Of a stretch of 64,000 nt of DNA, positions 29,030 through 37,747 are shown one piece after another. Every line of letters starts with the position of its first letter. The first letter of the stretch is position 1. Below the pieces are notes generated by a model, which saw nothing but the letters and a program-made list of their open reading frames with translations, was not told where the DNA came from and made no database searches. The stretch lies in NCBI GenBank assembly GCA_028710605.1, contig JAQTTU010000003.1:297886-361885 (forward strand), given 5' to 3'. Source of the stretch: Sideroxydans sp. GTDB lineage: Bacteria; Pseudomonadota; Gammaproteobacteria; Burkholderiales; Gallionellaceae. The translations under genes were made by a program, and so were the position numbers.

Positions 29030-29788
29030 TCAGAAGTTAAAGCCAAGTTCGATCTCGGGGCCGGAAAAAGTGGCTCTGAAACTGGAATCAAATAGCCCCG
29101 AGCCGTTTATTTTCCACTTAGCGTAGCCCGCACGCAGCTCGGCATTCTCGCCCAGCGCCTGCGTAAGCAGCAGTTCGTAGCGCCCCAGACTATCTACACC
29201 ATCGATAGAAACGACAAACATCCCCGAATCGAATCCGGTCCAACGCAATTGCATGGTAGTCGTGGGTCGGGCGCGCCAGATGAGCGCCGCGCCATAGTGC
29301 AATCCCGAGTTGATGTATTGATGGGATGCACTCTGTGTGGCGGAGGTCAAATCCATGCCCAGCGCAGCACGCCCTATGCCGCCAGACAACTCGAAGCCGA
29401 GCTCGCTGTCATTCGGGAATTTGCGCCACCGATAAGCCAGATCGGCATAATTGAAGTTGCAGTCGGTGTGAATCGTCTGCGGTGGGAGGAACGTCACACC
29501 GCCCATCCTCACCGGATCCTGCCCTGCCGCCAGCGTTTGGTCGCCATTGCCATGCACTTTGGCAAGACCGATCTCGATCGCGCTGCCGGACTTGTATGCA
29601 GACGGTGCCGATTTGTCATCGCCCAAGTTGAATCCCAAGCGCAGCGACAGAGTATTCACTTTCGAGTCCTCAACCACGATGGGGGACGAAGCACACCCCG
29701 CCAGCGACAACAGGGCGCAGACCCCGCACACCATGTTGGCCGCAGTAAGTTTACGCACGCGCAAAACCCGAGTTAATGCAATCCTCAT
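29030..29788 (-). CDS. Lipoprotein, probable outer-membrane beta-barrel-like
   Basis: 252 residues from the ATG at 29788, with GGGGGG upstream. The signal peptide ends in lipobox SLAGC (Cys32). The mature part alternates polar and hydrophobic residues in strands (LSLRLGFNLG, YADLAYRWRK, ELLLTQALGENAELRAGYAKW) and ends in aromatic IELGFNF, the C-terminal phenylalanine typical of outer-membrane strands. The function is unknown. It lies just after hda on the same strand. Confidence 0.7.
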   Translation of the reverse strand: MRIALTRVLRVRKLTAANMVCGVCALLSLAGCASSPIVVEDSKVNTLSLRLGFNLGDDKSAPSAYKSGSAIEIGLAKVHGNGDQTLAAGQDPVRMGGVTFLPPQTIHTDCNFNYADLAYRWRKFPNDSELGFELSGGIGRAALGMDLTSATQSASHQYINSGLHYGAALIWRARPTTTMQLRWTGFDSGMFVVSIDGVDSLGRYELLLTQALGENAELRAGYAKWKINGSGLFDSSFRATFSGPEIELGFNF

Positions 29789-29798
29789 ATACCCCCCG

Positions 29799-30479
29799 TT
29801 ATTTGTTGCCTGCCGGGCAATCCGGCTGGCGTGCGGCAAATTCTAACATCATCACTTCTTTCAACAGCGGCACGCTGGCCGCACGTTTCAAGCGCAAACA
29901 ATGCTCGTCCAGCGCATTCAAGGTTTGCAGCAACGCGGGCAGATCGCGCCTGCCGTGGCGCAACAAATAGGTGGTCACTTCGGGCGGTAACTCGAAACCG
30001 CGTGCTTGTGCATGCTGGCGCAAAGCTTCAGCTTTTTCGTCATCGTTCAGGGCATGCACTTGATACACCAAGCCCCAGCCCAGACGGGTGCGCAGGTCGT
30101 CGCGCAGTGGCAAAAACGCCGGAGCCTGCGTGCCGCTCACGATCAGCATCGCGCCGTTTTCGCGCATGCGGTTGTACAAGGCAAACAATTCGATTTGCGC
30201 CGCGTCGTCCAGTTGTTCGACACCGTCCACCGCCACCACCTGCGCGGCTTGCGGCACTGCGCCATCGGCATAGACAGCGGGCTGCCCGGCAGCGCGCGCT
30301 CCTTCGACTGCGGCTTGCAGCAGATGGCTCTTGCCGCTGCCCGTTTCGCCCCAGATGAAGATGCTGCTTGCGCCCGACCTTTGGCGTAGCGCCGACACCA
30401 GTTCCGCGTTGCGTCCGGCCACAAAATTATCGAGAGAGGGAATCCATTCGGGGGCGATGCCCAATAGCATCTGGCTCAT
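29799..30479 (-). CDS. hda: DnaA regulatory inactivator Hda
   Basis: 226 residues from the ATG at 30479 (GAGG upstream; the longer ORF runs into a repeat). It is a DnaA-like AAA+ protein: opening PSLDNFVAGRNAELVSAL, Walker A FIWGETGSGKSHLL, Walker B VVAVDGVEQL, sensor I LIVSGTQAP and C-terminal RHGRRDLPALLQTLNALD. With the loaded clamp it stimulates DnaA-ATP hydrolysis after initiation. A QLxLx-like clamp motif is expected at the N-terminus and is seen only weakly (MSQMLLGI). Confidence 0.92.
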   Translation of the reverse strand: MSQMLLGIAPEWIPSLDNFVAGRNAELVSALRQRSGASSIFIWGETGSGKSHLLQAAVEGARAAGQPAVYADGAVPQAAQVVAVDGVEQLDDAAQIELFALYNRMRENGAMLIVSGTQAPAFLPLRDDLRTRLGWGLVYQVHALNDDEKAEALRQHAQARGFELPPEVTTYLLRHGRRDLPALLQTLNALDEHCLRLKRAASVPLLKEVMMLEFAARQPDCPAGNK

Positions 30480-30504
30480 GCAATACGCCTCAACTTGGAG
30501 TTTC

Positions 30505-30562
30505 GTAGGTGCGAATTCATTCGCACAAACGACAAGTCCTGTGCGAATGAATTCGCACCTAC
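30505..30562. repeat. Inverted repeat GTAGGTGCGAATTCATTCGC, copy 1
   Basis: 23-bp perfect arms around a 12-nt loop between the permease and hda. A variant copy is at 55338-55395, and a half copy at 43527-43549. Confidence 0.9.
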
Positions 30563-30585
30563 ACAAAACCGGGAATTTATTTGGC

Positions 30586-31641
30586 TCATGGTTTGTTGTA
30601 CATCGCGCCGGACAGATAGCGCCGGTGCGCGTGGCGCAGCACGACCAGCGAAATGGCGGCCAGCGGCAGCGCCAGCAACACGCCGAAGAAGCCGAACAAT
30701 TGGCCGAAGGCGAGCAAGGCGAAGATCACCGCCAGCGGATGCAAGCCGATGCGCTTGCCCACCAGCCAGGGCGTGACCAGCATGCCTTCCAGCAATTGCC
30801 CCGCGCCGAACGCGACCCATACCAGCACCACGTCGCCGATTGCGGTGAACTGCATGCCCGCCGCCAGCGTCGCCAGTGAAAGGCCGACAATCATGCCCAA
30901 ATATGGGATGAACACCAGCAGCCCGCTGATGATGCCGATGGGCAGCGCGAATTCGAGACCGACCAGCCACAGCACCAGCACATAAAACACGCTCATCAGC
31001 AGCATGACGGATAGCTGCCCGCGCAGAAATTCGGCCAGCACGCTATCCACTTCGCGCGCGATGCCGCTCACTTTTTCATGCCAATGGCGCGGCACCAGAT
31101 CATCCACGCGCGCCAGCATGTCGTCCCAATCGCGCAGCAGATAAAACATCGCCACCGGGATCAGCAACAGGCTGAGCAAATTCATGAAGAACGCGCCGCC
31201 CGCGCCCAGCCAGGACAGCAAACTCACCGAAACACCGTCCGAGTTCTGCACGCGGTTGAGCAGCGCATGTTTCAGCGTATTGATGTCCCACTCCACACTC
31301 ACCCCGAACCACTGCTGCAGCAGCGGCAACAGACGGTTCTGCGCGGCGTTCAACCATTGCGGCAGGCGCTCGACCAGCAGCGCGATCTCCTGCTCCAGCA
31401 GCGGCAACATGATGAGCAGCAAGGCCACAAAGGCCAGCAACAGCCCGCTCATCACCAGCACCACCGCCAGCGTGCGCGGCACTTTTTTGGCGCACAGCCG
31501 CGCCACCAGCGGATTGCAGATATAAGCCAGAATGGCCGCCGCGACAAAGGGCGCGAGAATGGGCGCAAGCAGATACAGCAAGCCCAGCAGGACGGCTGCA
31601 ACAGCCAGCCATTGCATGGCAACAGAGCGGGAAGGAGTCAT
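30586..31641 (-). CDS. AI-2E family transporter (PerM-like permease)
   Basis: 351 residues from the ATG at 31641 (a GTG at 31659 is possible; neither has a clear Shine-Dalgarno). About eight TM helices in the family layout: LLYLLAPILAPFVAAAILAYICNPLV, a long soluble region ~100-200, then FALPIGIISGLLVFIPYLGMIVGL and GKRIGLHPLAVIFALLAFGQLFGFFGVLLALPLAAI. The family exports small molecules or ions; the substrate cannot be read. It diverges from purM and precedes hda, as in many betaproteobacteria. Confidence 0.9.
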   Translation of the reverse strand: MTPSRSVAMQWLAVAAVLLGLLYLLAPILAPFVAAAILAYICNPLVARLCAKKVPRTLAVVLVMSGLLLAFVALLLIMLPLLEQEIALLVERLPQWLNAAQNRLLPLLQQWFGVSVEWDINTLKHALLNRVQNSDGVSVSLLSWLGAGGAFFMNLLSLLLIPVAMFYLLRDWDDMLARVDDLVPRHWHEKVSGIAREVDSVLAEFLRGQLSVMLLMSVFYVLVLWLVGLEFALPIGIISGLLVFIPYLGMIVGLSLATLAAGMQFTAIGDVVLVWVAFGAGQLLEGMLVTPWLVGKRIGLHPLAVIFALLAFGQLFGFFGVLLALPLAAISLVVLRHAHRRYLSGAMYNKP

Positions 31642-31831
31642 TTCGGGTAAAATTCGCACTTAAATTTCGTGCTGCACTGTATTCCAATTTCATTTCAAAG
31701 GTCAAACAAGGCGACGACGAGCGAGCGACGAAGGCAGTGCAACTAGCACGACTAGGAGTGAGCGAGGAAGGCAACGCAGTTTCACCGAAGAAATGGGATT
31801 GGAATTACCTTTTAGAAAGAGAGAACTTAAA

Positions 31832-32875
31832 TTGAGCCAGCCTATTAACAGCCTTTCCTACCGCGACGCGGGTGTTGACATCGACGCGGGCGACCAACTG
31901 GTCGAGAACATCAAGCCGTTTGCCAAGCGCACCATGCGCCCCGAAGTGTTGTCGGGCATCGGCGGCTTCGGCGGCTTGGTGGAAATTTCCAAGAAGTATA
32001 AAGAGCCGGTGCTGGTGTCCGGCACCGACGGCGTGGGCACCAAGCTCAAGCTGGCGTTTGAACTCAACCGCCACGACACCGTGGGCATCGACCTCGTCGC
32101 CATGAGCGTGAACGACATTCTGGTGCAGGGCGCGGAGCCGCTGTTCTTCCTCGACTATTTCGCCTGCGGCAAACTCGACGTGCCCGCCGCCACCGAAGTC
32201 ATCAAAGGCATCGCCAAAGGTTGCGAAGATTCCGGTTGCGCCCTGATCGGCGGCGAAACTGCCGAGATGCCCGGCATGTATCCGGTGGGTGAATACGACT
32301 TGGCTGGCTTCGCCGTGGGCGTGGTGGAAAAAGCCAAAATCATCACCGGCGAGCATATCGTCGCGGGCGACGTAGTGCTGGGTCTGGCTTCCAACGGCGC
32401 GCACTCCAACGGCTATTCGCTGGTGCGCAAGATCATCGAGCGTTCGCATCCCGACCTGAACGCCAAGTTCGACGGCGAACGCACGCTGGCCGATTGCATC
32501 ATGGCACCGACGCGCTTGTACGTGAAACCGCTGTTGAGCCTGATGCAGCAAGTGACGGTAAAAGGCATGGCGCACATCACCGGCGGCGGCATCACCGAAA
32601 ACGTGCCGCGCGTATTGCCGCAGAACGTGGTGGCCGACATCGACAGCAAGACCTGGCAGATGCCCAAGCTGTTCGACTGGTTGCGCGAAGGCGGCAATGT
32701 CGCGGCGCAGGAAATGTTCCGCACCTTTAACTGTGGCATCGGCATGGTGGTGGTGGTCAGCGCTGCGGATGCGGACGCGGCGATCAAGCATCTGCAAGCT
32801 AGTGGCGAAACGGTATCGCGCATCGGCGTGATCCGTGCGCGCAGCGGCGACGAGCATCAGACACAAGTAAAGTAA
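31832..32875 (+). CDS. purM: Phosphoribosylformylglycinamidine cyclo-ligase
   Basis: About 347 residues from a TTG at 31832 ([20 protein letters not shown]), which matches family starts and has AGAGAG upstream; an in-frame ATG at 31793 would add 13 residues. It closes the imidazole ring to give AIR. ATP-grasp-like motifs [45 protein letters not shown] and [11 protein letters not shown] are intact. It diverges from the permease gene. Confidence 0.96.
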   Translation: MSQPINSLSYRDAGVDIDAGDQLVENIKPFAKRTMRPEVLSGIGGFGGLVEISKKYKEPVLVSGTDGVGTKLKLAFELNRHDTVGIDLVAMSVNDILVQGAEPLFFLDYFACGKLDVPAATEVIKGIAKGCEDSGCALIGGETAEMPGMYPVGEYDLAGFAVGVVEKAKIITGEHIVAGDVVLGLASNGAHSNGYSLVRKIIERSHPDLNAKFDGERTLADCIMAPTRLYVKPLLSLMQQVTVKGMAHITGGGITENVPRVLPQNVVADIDSKTWQMPKLFDWLREGGNVAAQEMFRTFNCGIGMVVVVSAADADAAIKHLQASGETVSRIGVIRARSGDEHQTQVK

Positions 32876-32885
32876 AACCAAACCC

Positions 32886-32988
32886 TTTGCCCGCAGATTA
32901 CACAGATTCACGCAGATTAAAGGCAAAACCAATGTGCGTATTTTGTTTCTGTTTTTAATCTGTTTAATCTGTGTAATCTGCGGGCAAA
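32886..32988. repeat. Inverted repeat TTTGCCCGCAGATTACACAG, copy 1
   Basis: Arms TTTGCCCGCAGATTACACAG and CTGTGTAATCTGCGGGCAAA with imperfect inner matches, between purM and purN. Copy 2 is at 45142-45273. Confidence 0.9.
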
Positions 32989-33012
32989 CGTTTTTGACTT
33001 TGAAGTTACTCA

Positions 33013-33651
33013 ATGAAAAAAATCGTCATTCTCATTTCCAGTCGCGGCAGCAACATGCAGGCTTTGCTGGAAGCGAAGCTGCCTTGCCGGATCGCGGCGG
33101 TCATCAGCAACCGCGCCGATGCGCAGGGACTGGAGATCGCCAGGGCGCGTGGCATCAGCACCGCCGTGGTGTCGCACCGCGACTTCGCCGACCGCGAAAG
33201 TTTCGATGCCGCGCTGGCCGAAGCCATCGACAGTTTTCAGCCGGATCTGGTGGTGCTGGCCGGATTCATGCGCATCCTGACTGACGGTTTCGTCGAGCGC
33301 TACGCCGGTCGCATGATTAACATCCACCCTTCGCTGCTGCCCGCTTACGCCGGGGTGAACACGCATGAACGCGCGTTGCAGGACGGCGTAAAGATTCACG
33401 GCTGCACCGTGCATTTCGTCACCGCCAAACTGGATAACGGCCCCATCATTATTCAAGCGGCCGTGCCGGTATTGCCGGGCGACACGCCGGATACGTTGTC
33501 GGCGCGCGTGTTGCACGAAGAGCATCGCATATTCCCGCAAGCCATTCGCTGGCTGTGCGGCGGGCAGCGCTGGCTGGATGCGCAAGGACGCATTGCCAGC
33601 AACCGCATTGAACAAGTCGGCACAACTCTCATTTCACCCGGATTGGATTGA
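33013..33651 (+). CDS. purN: Phosphoribosylglycinamide formyltransferase
   Basis: 212 residues. It transfers formyl from 10-formyl-THF to GAR. The catalytic set is Asn in MINIHPSLLPAYAG, His in the same motif, and Asp in KLDNGPIIIQ. The start motif VILISSRGSNMQALL binds the substrate phosphate. It lies 137 bp after purM, with a palindrome between. Confidence 0.97.
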   Translation: MKKIVILISSRGSNMQALLEAKLPCRIAAVISNRADAQGLEIARARGISTAVVSHRDFADRESFDAALAEAIDSFQPDLVVLAGFMRILTDGFVERYAGRMINIHPSLLPAYAGVNTHERALQDGVKIHGCTVHFVTAKLDNGPIIIQAAVPVLPGDTPDTLSARVLHEEHRIFPQAIRWLCGGQRWLDAQGRIASNRIEQVGTTLISPGLD

Positions 33652-33654
33652 ACC

Positions 33655-34350
33655 ATGCGCATATTTCTCGCTCTGCTTCTGTTCAGTTTTTCTGCTGCTT
33701 TGTGGGCGGAGGAAATGCCGTCGCGCATCGAGGCCACCTACGATGTGTTGGCGAGGGGAATCAAATTCGCCGAGGTGAGAGAGGTCTTCATCCGCACCGA
33801 CGACAACTACCGCATCGAGAGCGTGACCAAGCCGGTCGCCATGCTGGCGCTGTTCCAGCCGGAAACCATTGTTGTGGTGAGCGAGGGCGAGATCGGCAAC
33901 GCGGGATTGCACCCGCTCAAGTTTTCCCACCGGCGCACGCGCGACACTTCCAAAAATAATGCCGCCGAATTCGACTGGGACAGCAAAGAGCTGACGGTAA
34001 ACGACCAGTCCGGCATACGCCAGCTGCCTTTGCCCGCCGACACGCAAGACCGCTTGAGCGTGATGTACCAATTCGTGGCAAATCCCCCGCACCGCGACAT
34101 CAGTTTCAGCATGACCAACGGCAGCAAGCTGGAAACTTACCGCTACCAGTTGCAGACCGAGAAAACCGTGGATATCCCCTACGGCACGCTGAAAAGCTAC
34201 TACCTATCCACCCCGCCGCAACGCACCGCCTGGAAGTCGGAAATATGGCTGGCGGAAGAGCATAGCTTCATGCCGTGCAAGATTGTGGTGACCGAAGATA
34301 CAGGCGAAAAACTGGTGCAGGTGCTCACCAGTCTGAACATCGTGCCGTGA
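33655..34350 (+). CDS. DUF3108 domain periplasmic protein
   Basis: 231 residues. Signal peptide MRIFLALLLFSFSAALWAEE. The mature part has the DUF3108 strand pattern (YDVLARGIKFAEVRE; DRLSVMYQFVANPP; EIWLAEEHSFMPCKIV). It starts 3 bp after purN and overlaps its paralogue by 4 bp (GTGA). DUF3108 proteins are envelope proteins of unknown function with a predicted lipid- or solute-binding barrel. Confidence 0.85.
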   Translation: MRIFLALLLFSFSAALWAEEMPSRIEATYDVLARGIKFAEVREVFIRTDDNYRIESVTKPVAMLALFQPETIVVVSEGEIGNAGLHPLKFSHRRTRDTSKNNAAEFDWDSKELTVNDQSGIRQLPLPADTQDRLSVMYQFVANPPHRDISFSMTNGSKLETYRYQLQTEKTVDIPYGTLKSYYLSTPPQRTAWKSEIWLAEEHSFMPCKIVVTEDTGEKLVQVLTSLNIVP

Positions 34351-35324
34351 TTCGTCCGCTGTCCGCGCCATCCAAACGCATCGTCGTTGCTCTCGCCGTA
34401 TCGTTGCTGTTGCACGGCTGGATCTTGCTCGGAACAAACATCAGGCTGCCGCGATTTCCTTCCTCCTTGCCGCCGTTGCAGGCCAGACTGGAACCGCTGC
34501 CCTCAGCGCCGGACAAACCCCAACCGCAGAAAAAAAACCCGAGCCAGCCGCGTGTCGCACCGGGAATCAAATTGCATTCAGCCTCGGCGCTGGCCGAAAA
34601 TCTGCCGCCTGCCGAGACGTTGCCGCTGGCGCTGCCGCTCGCTGTTCTCCCCGGAGAACGGCCACTGCTGCCGCGCAAAGCACAACTGACATTCGCGGTG
34701 ACCATGGGCGCAAGCAAACTCGAAGTGGGCGAAACGATTCACACGCTGCAAGCGGTGGATGGCCGCTATGAACTGCAATCTGTCACCCGCACCATGGGCA
34801 TCGCCAGCATGTTCAAGAGTTTCGAACTCACGCAAACCAGCAGCGGCGATTATTCCCGAGAGTCGGGTTTGCAGCCGCGCCAGTTCGTGGAAGAACGCAC
34901 CGAGTTGGGCAACACCAAGACCACCGTTGTAGGCTTCGATTTCCAGACAGGGCGCGCAAGCTACTCGCAAGGCGGCGAACTCTCATTTCCGCTGGACATG
35001 CAAGACAGCTTGAGTGTGCTGTACCAGTTCCCGCCGCTGGCCAATACCGAAATCGTTTCCGTGCCCATCGGCAGCAGCGAGAACATCGAAGCCATGCAAT
35101 TCGAGATCATCAACAATGAAACCATCACCACCCCGTTCGGCAAATTGCTCACGGTGCACCTCAGAAAAATGCACCCCGCCAACGAAGCCGGTTGGGAAAT
35201 CTGGCTGGCCAGAGAATATCGTCTGTTTCCGGTGAAGATGCGTATCATTGAAACCAACGGCAAAGTCGCCAGCGAAACCGTCATCACCGACATCCGCGTC
35301 GAAGACGCACCACAGGAAAAATAG
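34347..35324 (+). CDS. DUF3108 domain protein with N-terminal TM anchor and Pro-rich linker
   Basis: 325 residues from a GTG at 34347 that overlaps the previous stop. One TM helix (RIVVALAVSLLLHGWILLGTNI) is followed by a proline/lysine linker (LPSAPDKPQPQKKNPSQPR), reminiscent of TonB-type spacers. The C-terminal ~200 residues are a DUF3108 domain paralogous to the preceding protein (DSLSVLYQFPPLANTE; EIWLAREYRLFPVKM). The pair appears to be a duplication in which one copy is exported and one is anchored across the periplasm. Confidence 0.82.
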   Translation: MIRPLSAPSKRIVVALAVSLLLHGWILLGTNIRLPRFPSSLPPLQARLEPLPSAPDKPQPQKKNPSQPRVAPGIKLHSASALAENLPPAETLPLALPLAVLPGERPLLPRKAQLTFAVTMGASKLEVGETIHTLQAVDGRYELQSVTRTMGIASMFKSFELTQTSSGDYSRESGLQPRQFVEERTELGNTKTTVVGFDFQTGRASYSQGGELSFPLDMQDSLSVLYQFPPLANTEIVSVPIGSSENIEAMQFEIINNETITTPFGKLLTVHLRKMHPANEAGWEIWLAREYRLFPVKMRIIETNGKVASETVITDIRVEDAPQEK

Positions 35325-35327
35325 AAC

Positions 35328-36644
35328 ATGCTACTCACCGAATACCGCCTCGACCTCGTCATCCAAGCCCTGCGCACCGCGCTGAAAATGCAGCATCCGG
35401 CCGATGCCGTGCTGCGCCATTTCTTTCAGGAAGAACGCATCGGCTCCAACGAGCGTTCGCTGGTGGCCGAAACACTGTTCGGCACCTTGCGCCACCGCCT
35501 GTTCCTCGAACACGCCTGCACGCTGACCGACAAGGACAAGGCCACCGCGCGGCGCATGGCGCTGGCGTATTGGGCCAAATTCGGCGGCTACAATCTGCGC
35601 GAACTTGAACCCATACTCAAAGCGAAGGAAGCGGACTGGCTGGGTCAGGTGAAGAGCATCAACGTCAACGAGTTGCCGCTTTCCATCCAGGCCGAATTCC
35701 CGGACTGGATCGTCGAGAAATTGCGCGCCGACCACAGCGACGCAGAAATCCTCGAACTGGGACGCTCCATGCAACAACCCGCCCCGCTCGACCTGCGCGT
35801 GAACACCCTGCTCGCCAACCGCGACGAAGTGCTGCAATCGTTGCAGGCCGACGGCTACGCCGCGCAAGCCACGCCGTTCTCGCCCGTGGGCATCCGCCTC
35901 AAATACAAACCCGCGCTGAACAAACACGCGCTGTTCCTCTCCGGCAGATTTGAAGTGCAGGATGAAGGCAGCCAGATGCTCGGCCTGCTGCTGGGAGCCA
36001 GACGCAACGACATGGTGGTGGACTTCTGCGCGGGCGCGGGAGGCAAAACACTGATGCTGGGCGCGATGATGAATTCGCAAGGACGCTTGTACGCGTGGGA
36101 CATTTCCGAAAAGCGCCTGACCAATTTGAAACCGCGTTTGAAACGCTCCGGCCTGAGCAACGTGCACCCGCAACTCATCGCGCACGAGAACGACAACAAA
36201 GTGAAACGCATGGCCGGAAAAATCGACCGCGTGCTGGTGGACGCGCCATGCAGCGGACTGGGCACATTGCGCCGCAACCCCGACCTCAAATTCCGCCAAT
36301 CCGCACAGAGCGTGGCCGAGCTGAACGAAAAACAAACCGCCATCCTCGCCTCCGCCGCGCGCCTGCTCAAACAAGGCGGACGTTTGGTCTATGCCACATG
36401 CAGCCTGCTGCGCGAAGAAAACCAGACCATCGTCGAAACCTTCCTCGCCGCCCACCCCGACTTCGCCTTGATCCCCGCAGGCGAAGTCATCAAGCAACAC
36501 CACATCGACCTACCCATGGGCGACTACCTGCAACTCACCCCGCAACAACACAACACCGACGGATTTTTCGCGGCGGTGCTGGAACGCAAAGCCAGCGCCA
36601 AACAACCTGCCGCGCCAGCCGCCCCAACAGGCGACATGCAATAA
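35328..36644 (+). CDS. RsmB/NOP-family rRNA (cytosine-5) methyltransferase
   Basis: 438 residues. The N-terminal region (~1-130) is a NusB/RsmB-like helical domain (VIQALRTALKMQHPADAVLRHFF). The SAM site is MVVDFCAGAGGKTLML. The two cysteines of m5C methyltransferases are in VDAPCSGLGTLRRNP (motif IV) and VYATCSLLREEN (motif VI). The gene starts 3 bp after the DUF3108 gene. It is likely RsmB- or RsmF-like, acting on 16S rRNA; the exact target base is not determined. Confidence 0.9.
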   Translation: MLLTEYRLDLVIQALRTALKMQHPADAVLRHFFQEERIGSNERSLVAETLFGTLRHRLFLEHACTLTDKDKATARRMALAYWAKFGGYNLRELEPILKAKEADWLGQVKSINVNELPLSIQAEFPDWIVEKLRADHSDAEILELGRSMQQPAPLDLRVNTLLANRDEVLQSLQADGYAAQATPFSPVGIRLKYKPALNKHALFLSGRFEVQDEGSQMLGLLLGARRNDMVVDFCAGAGGKTLMLGAMMNSQGRLYAWDISEKRLTNLKPRLKRSGLSNVHPQLIAHENDNKVKRMAGKIDRVLVDAPCSGLGTLRRNPDLKFRQSAQSVAELNEKQTAILASAARLLKQGGRLVYATCSLLREENQTIVETFLAAHPDFALIPAGEVIKQHHIDLPMGDYLQLTPQQHNTDGFFAAVLERKASAKQPAAPAAPTGDMQ

Positions 36645-36648
36645 GCTG

Positions 36649-36712
36649 GCAGGGTGCGCCTGCGCACCGTTGGCGACGCACCATCACGCGATGGTGCGCA
36701 AACGCACCCTGC
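36649..36712. repeat. Inverted repeat GCAGGGTGCGCC type
   Basis: Arms GCAGGGTGCGCCTGCGCACC and a complement ending GCGCAAACGCACCCTGC, with an inner ACCATCACGCGATGGT hairpin. It sits just after the methyltransferase gene. Confidence 0.8.
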
Positions 36713-36725
36713 ATCTTCACCTCAC

Positions 36726-36799
36726 CTCGTGAAGATGCCCGCCAATAGGCGATCCACGTCAAGTATGCTGCGTAGATCGCCTATTGGCGGGCGTTGCGA
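36726..36799 (+). repeat. Dispersed palindromic repeat, copy 5 (most symmetrical)
   Basis: CTCGTGAAGATGCCCGCCAA... pairs with its complement GCGTAGATCGCCTATTGGCG across a 12-nt loop, with one mismatch in ~22 bp. It marks the left end of the defence-like island. Confidence 0.9.
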
Positions 36800-36887
36800 A
36801 GCAGTTGGCAATAAATTGGTAATAGAACTACTTGGTTTCTGCCGCGATATAATCAACCAAGCCCATTTGACACGGCAGGAGCACGAC

Positions 36888-37124
36888 ATGAATTCCATCG
36901 TCATCGAACACGTCAGCATCAGCGAACTTCCCGAAGTTTGGCGCGCGCGGCTGGGTCAGCCCTCCGGCAACCGCGTCACCGTGCGCATAGAAGAAGAGTC
37001 CCCTGCTGCCAGCCAAGAAGCCAATACTGACAAAACCAACCCCATGTTCGGCATGTGGCGCGACAGAGAAGAAATGGCGGACGTGGAAGCTTACGCTCGG
37101 CAGTTAAGAGCCCCGCGTTTTTAA
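36888..37124 (+). CDS. Antitoxin-like protein of a PIN toxin pair
   Basis: 78 residues, start preceded by AGGAG. The N-terminal strand-helix segment (SIVIEHVSISELPEVWRARL) resembles Phd/AbrB-type antitoxins loosely, and the C-terminal tail (MFGMWRDREEMADVEAYARQLRAPRF) has the MWxDREDMxDVxxYvrxLR look of VapB partners that wrap around PIN toxins. It ends 3 bp before the disrupted vapC-like gene. It should be able to fold and autoregulate even if the toxin is dead. Confidence 0.8.
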   Translation: MNSIVIEHVSISELPEVWRARLGQPSGNRVTVRIEEESPAASQEANTDKTNPMFGMWRDREEMADVEAYARQLRAPRF

Positions 37125-37127
37125 GCC

Positions 37128-37520
37128 ATGCTGATTGATTCCGATGTGCTGATTTGGCTCACACGCGGCCACGCGGGCGCAGAGGCAACATTGCAAACAA
37201 TCAACCCTTGGCGCATTTCTTCCGTAACCTATATCGAGTAGGCACAAGGCAGTCGCAATCAGCAAGAACTCCGTCGGATCAAACAAGGTTTGCACTCAGC
37301 CAACACCGAAATTATTTCCATCACACCCGGCATCAGCGCGCGAGCAATGGCATTGATTGATGATTACGCGCTTGCCGGCGGTTTGCGTTTAGCCGATGCG
37401 CTGATTGCCGCCACCGCAATTGAAATGAACCTGACTTTGCTTACTGCAAACATCAAACACTTCGCCGTCATCAAACAACTCAAGATTCAACGCTTCGATC
37501 CGTCTGCGTCGTGCCCTTGA
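37128..37520 (+). pseudogene. VapC-like PIN-domain toxin interrupted by an in-frame TAG
   Basis: Reading from the ATG at 37128, the frame encodes a whole 130-residue PIN protein except for a TAG at codon 38 (37239-37241). Before the stop: MLIDSDVLIWL with acidic Asp4/Asp6 and SSVTYIE with the conserved Glu37. After it: AQGSRNQQELRRIKQGL, RLADALIAATAIEMNLTLLTANIKHF. In intact homologues a Leu or similar follows Glu, so a single base change explains the stop. Everything else is preserved, so the lesion looks recent. Confidence 0.85.
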
Positions 37521-37593
37521 CGGAGATGCCCGTCCTTCCTAGCTTGCAGTCAATACACGTTTTAAGCCCGAATGGTTTATTAGGCCGAGAGCT

Positions 37594-37650
37594 ACTGTAG
37601 GAGCGAGCTTGCTCGCGAAAGCGCTTCGCGAGCAAGCTCGCTCCTACAGT
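37594..37650. repeat. Perfect inverted repeat TGTAGGAGCGAGCTTGCTCG
   Basis: 26-bp arms around a 5-nt loop (AGCGC), 98 bp before the NACHT gene. It resembles REP elements well known in Pseudomonas and may be a trace of horizontal acquisition. Confidence 0.9.
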
Positions 37651-37747
37651 GAAAATTCGGCTAATGGATAATCCGGATATAAAAACGCAGCAAACGCCAA
37701 ACCCGAAACTTGAGTAATATCCGCCCGAACCATTCGCTGGAGTCGCC

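Noticed and set aside
37239..37241. The TAG in the PIN gene as a read-through or pyrrolysine codon
   Set aside because: No pyrrolysine genes or stop-codon context are visible, and intact relatives have an ordinary residue at this place. A point mutation is simpler.
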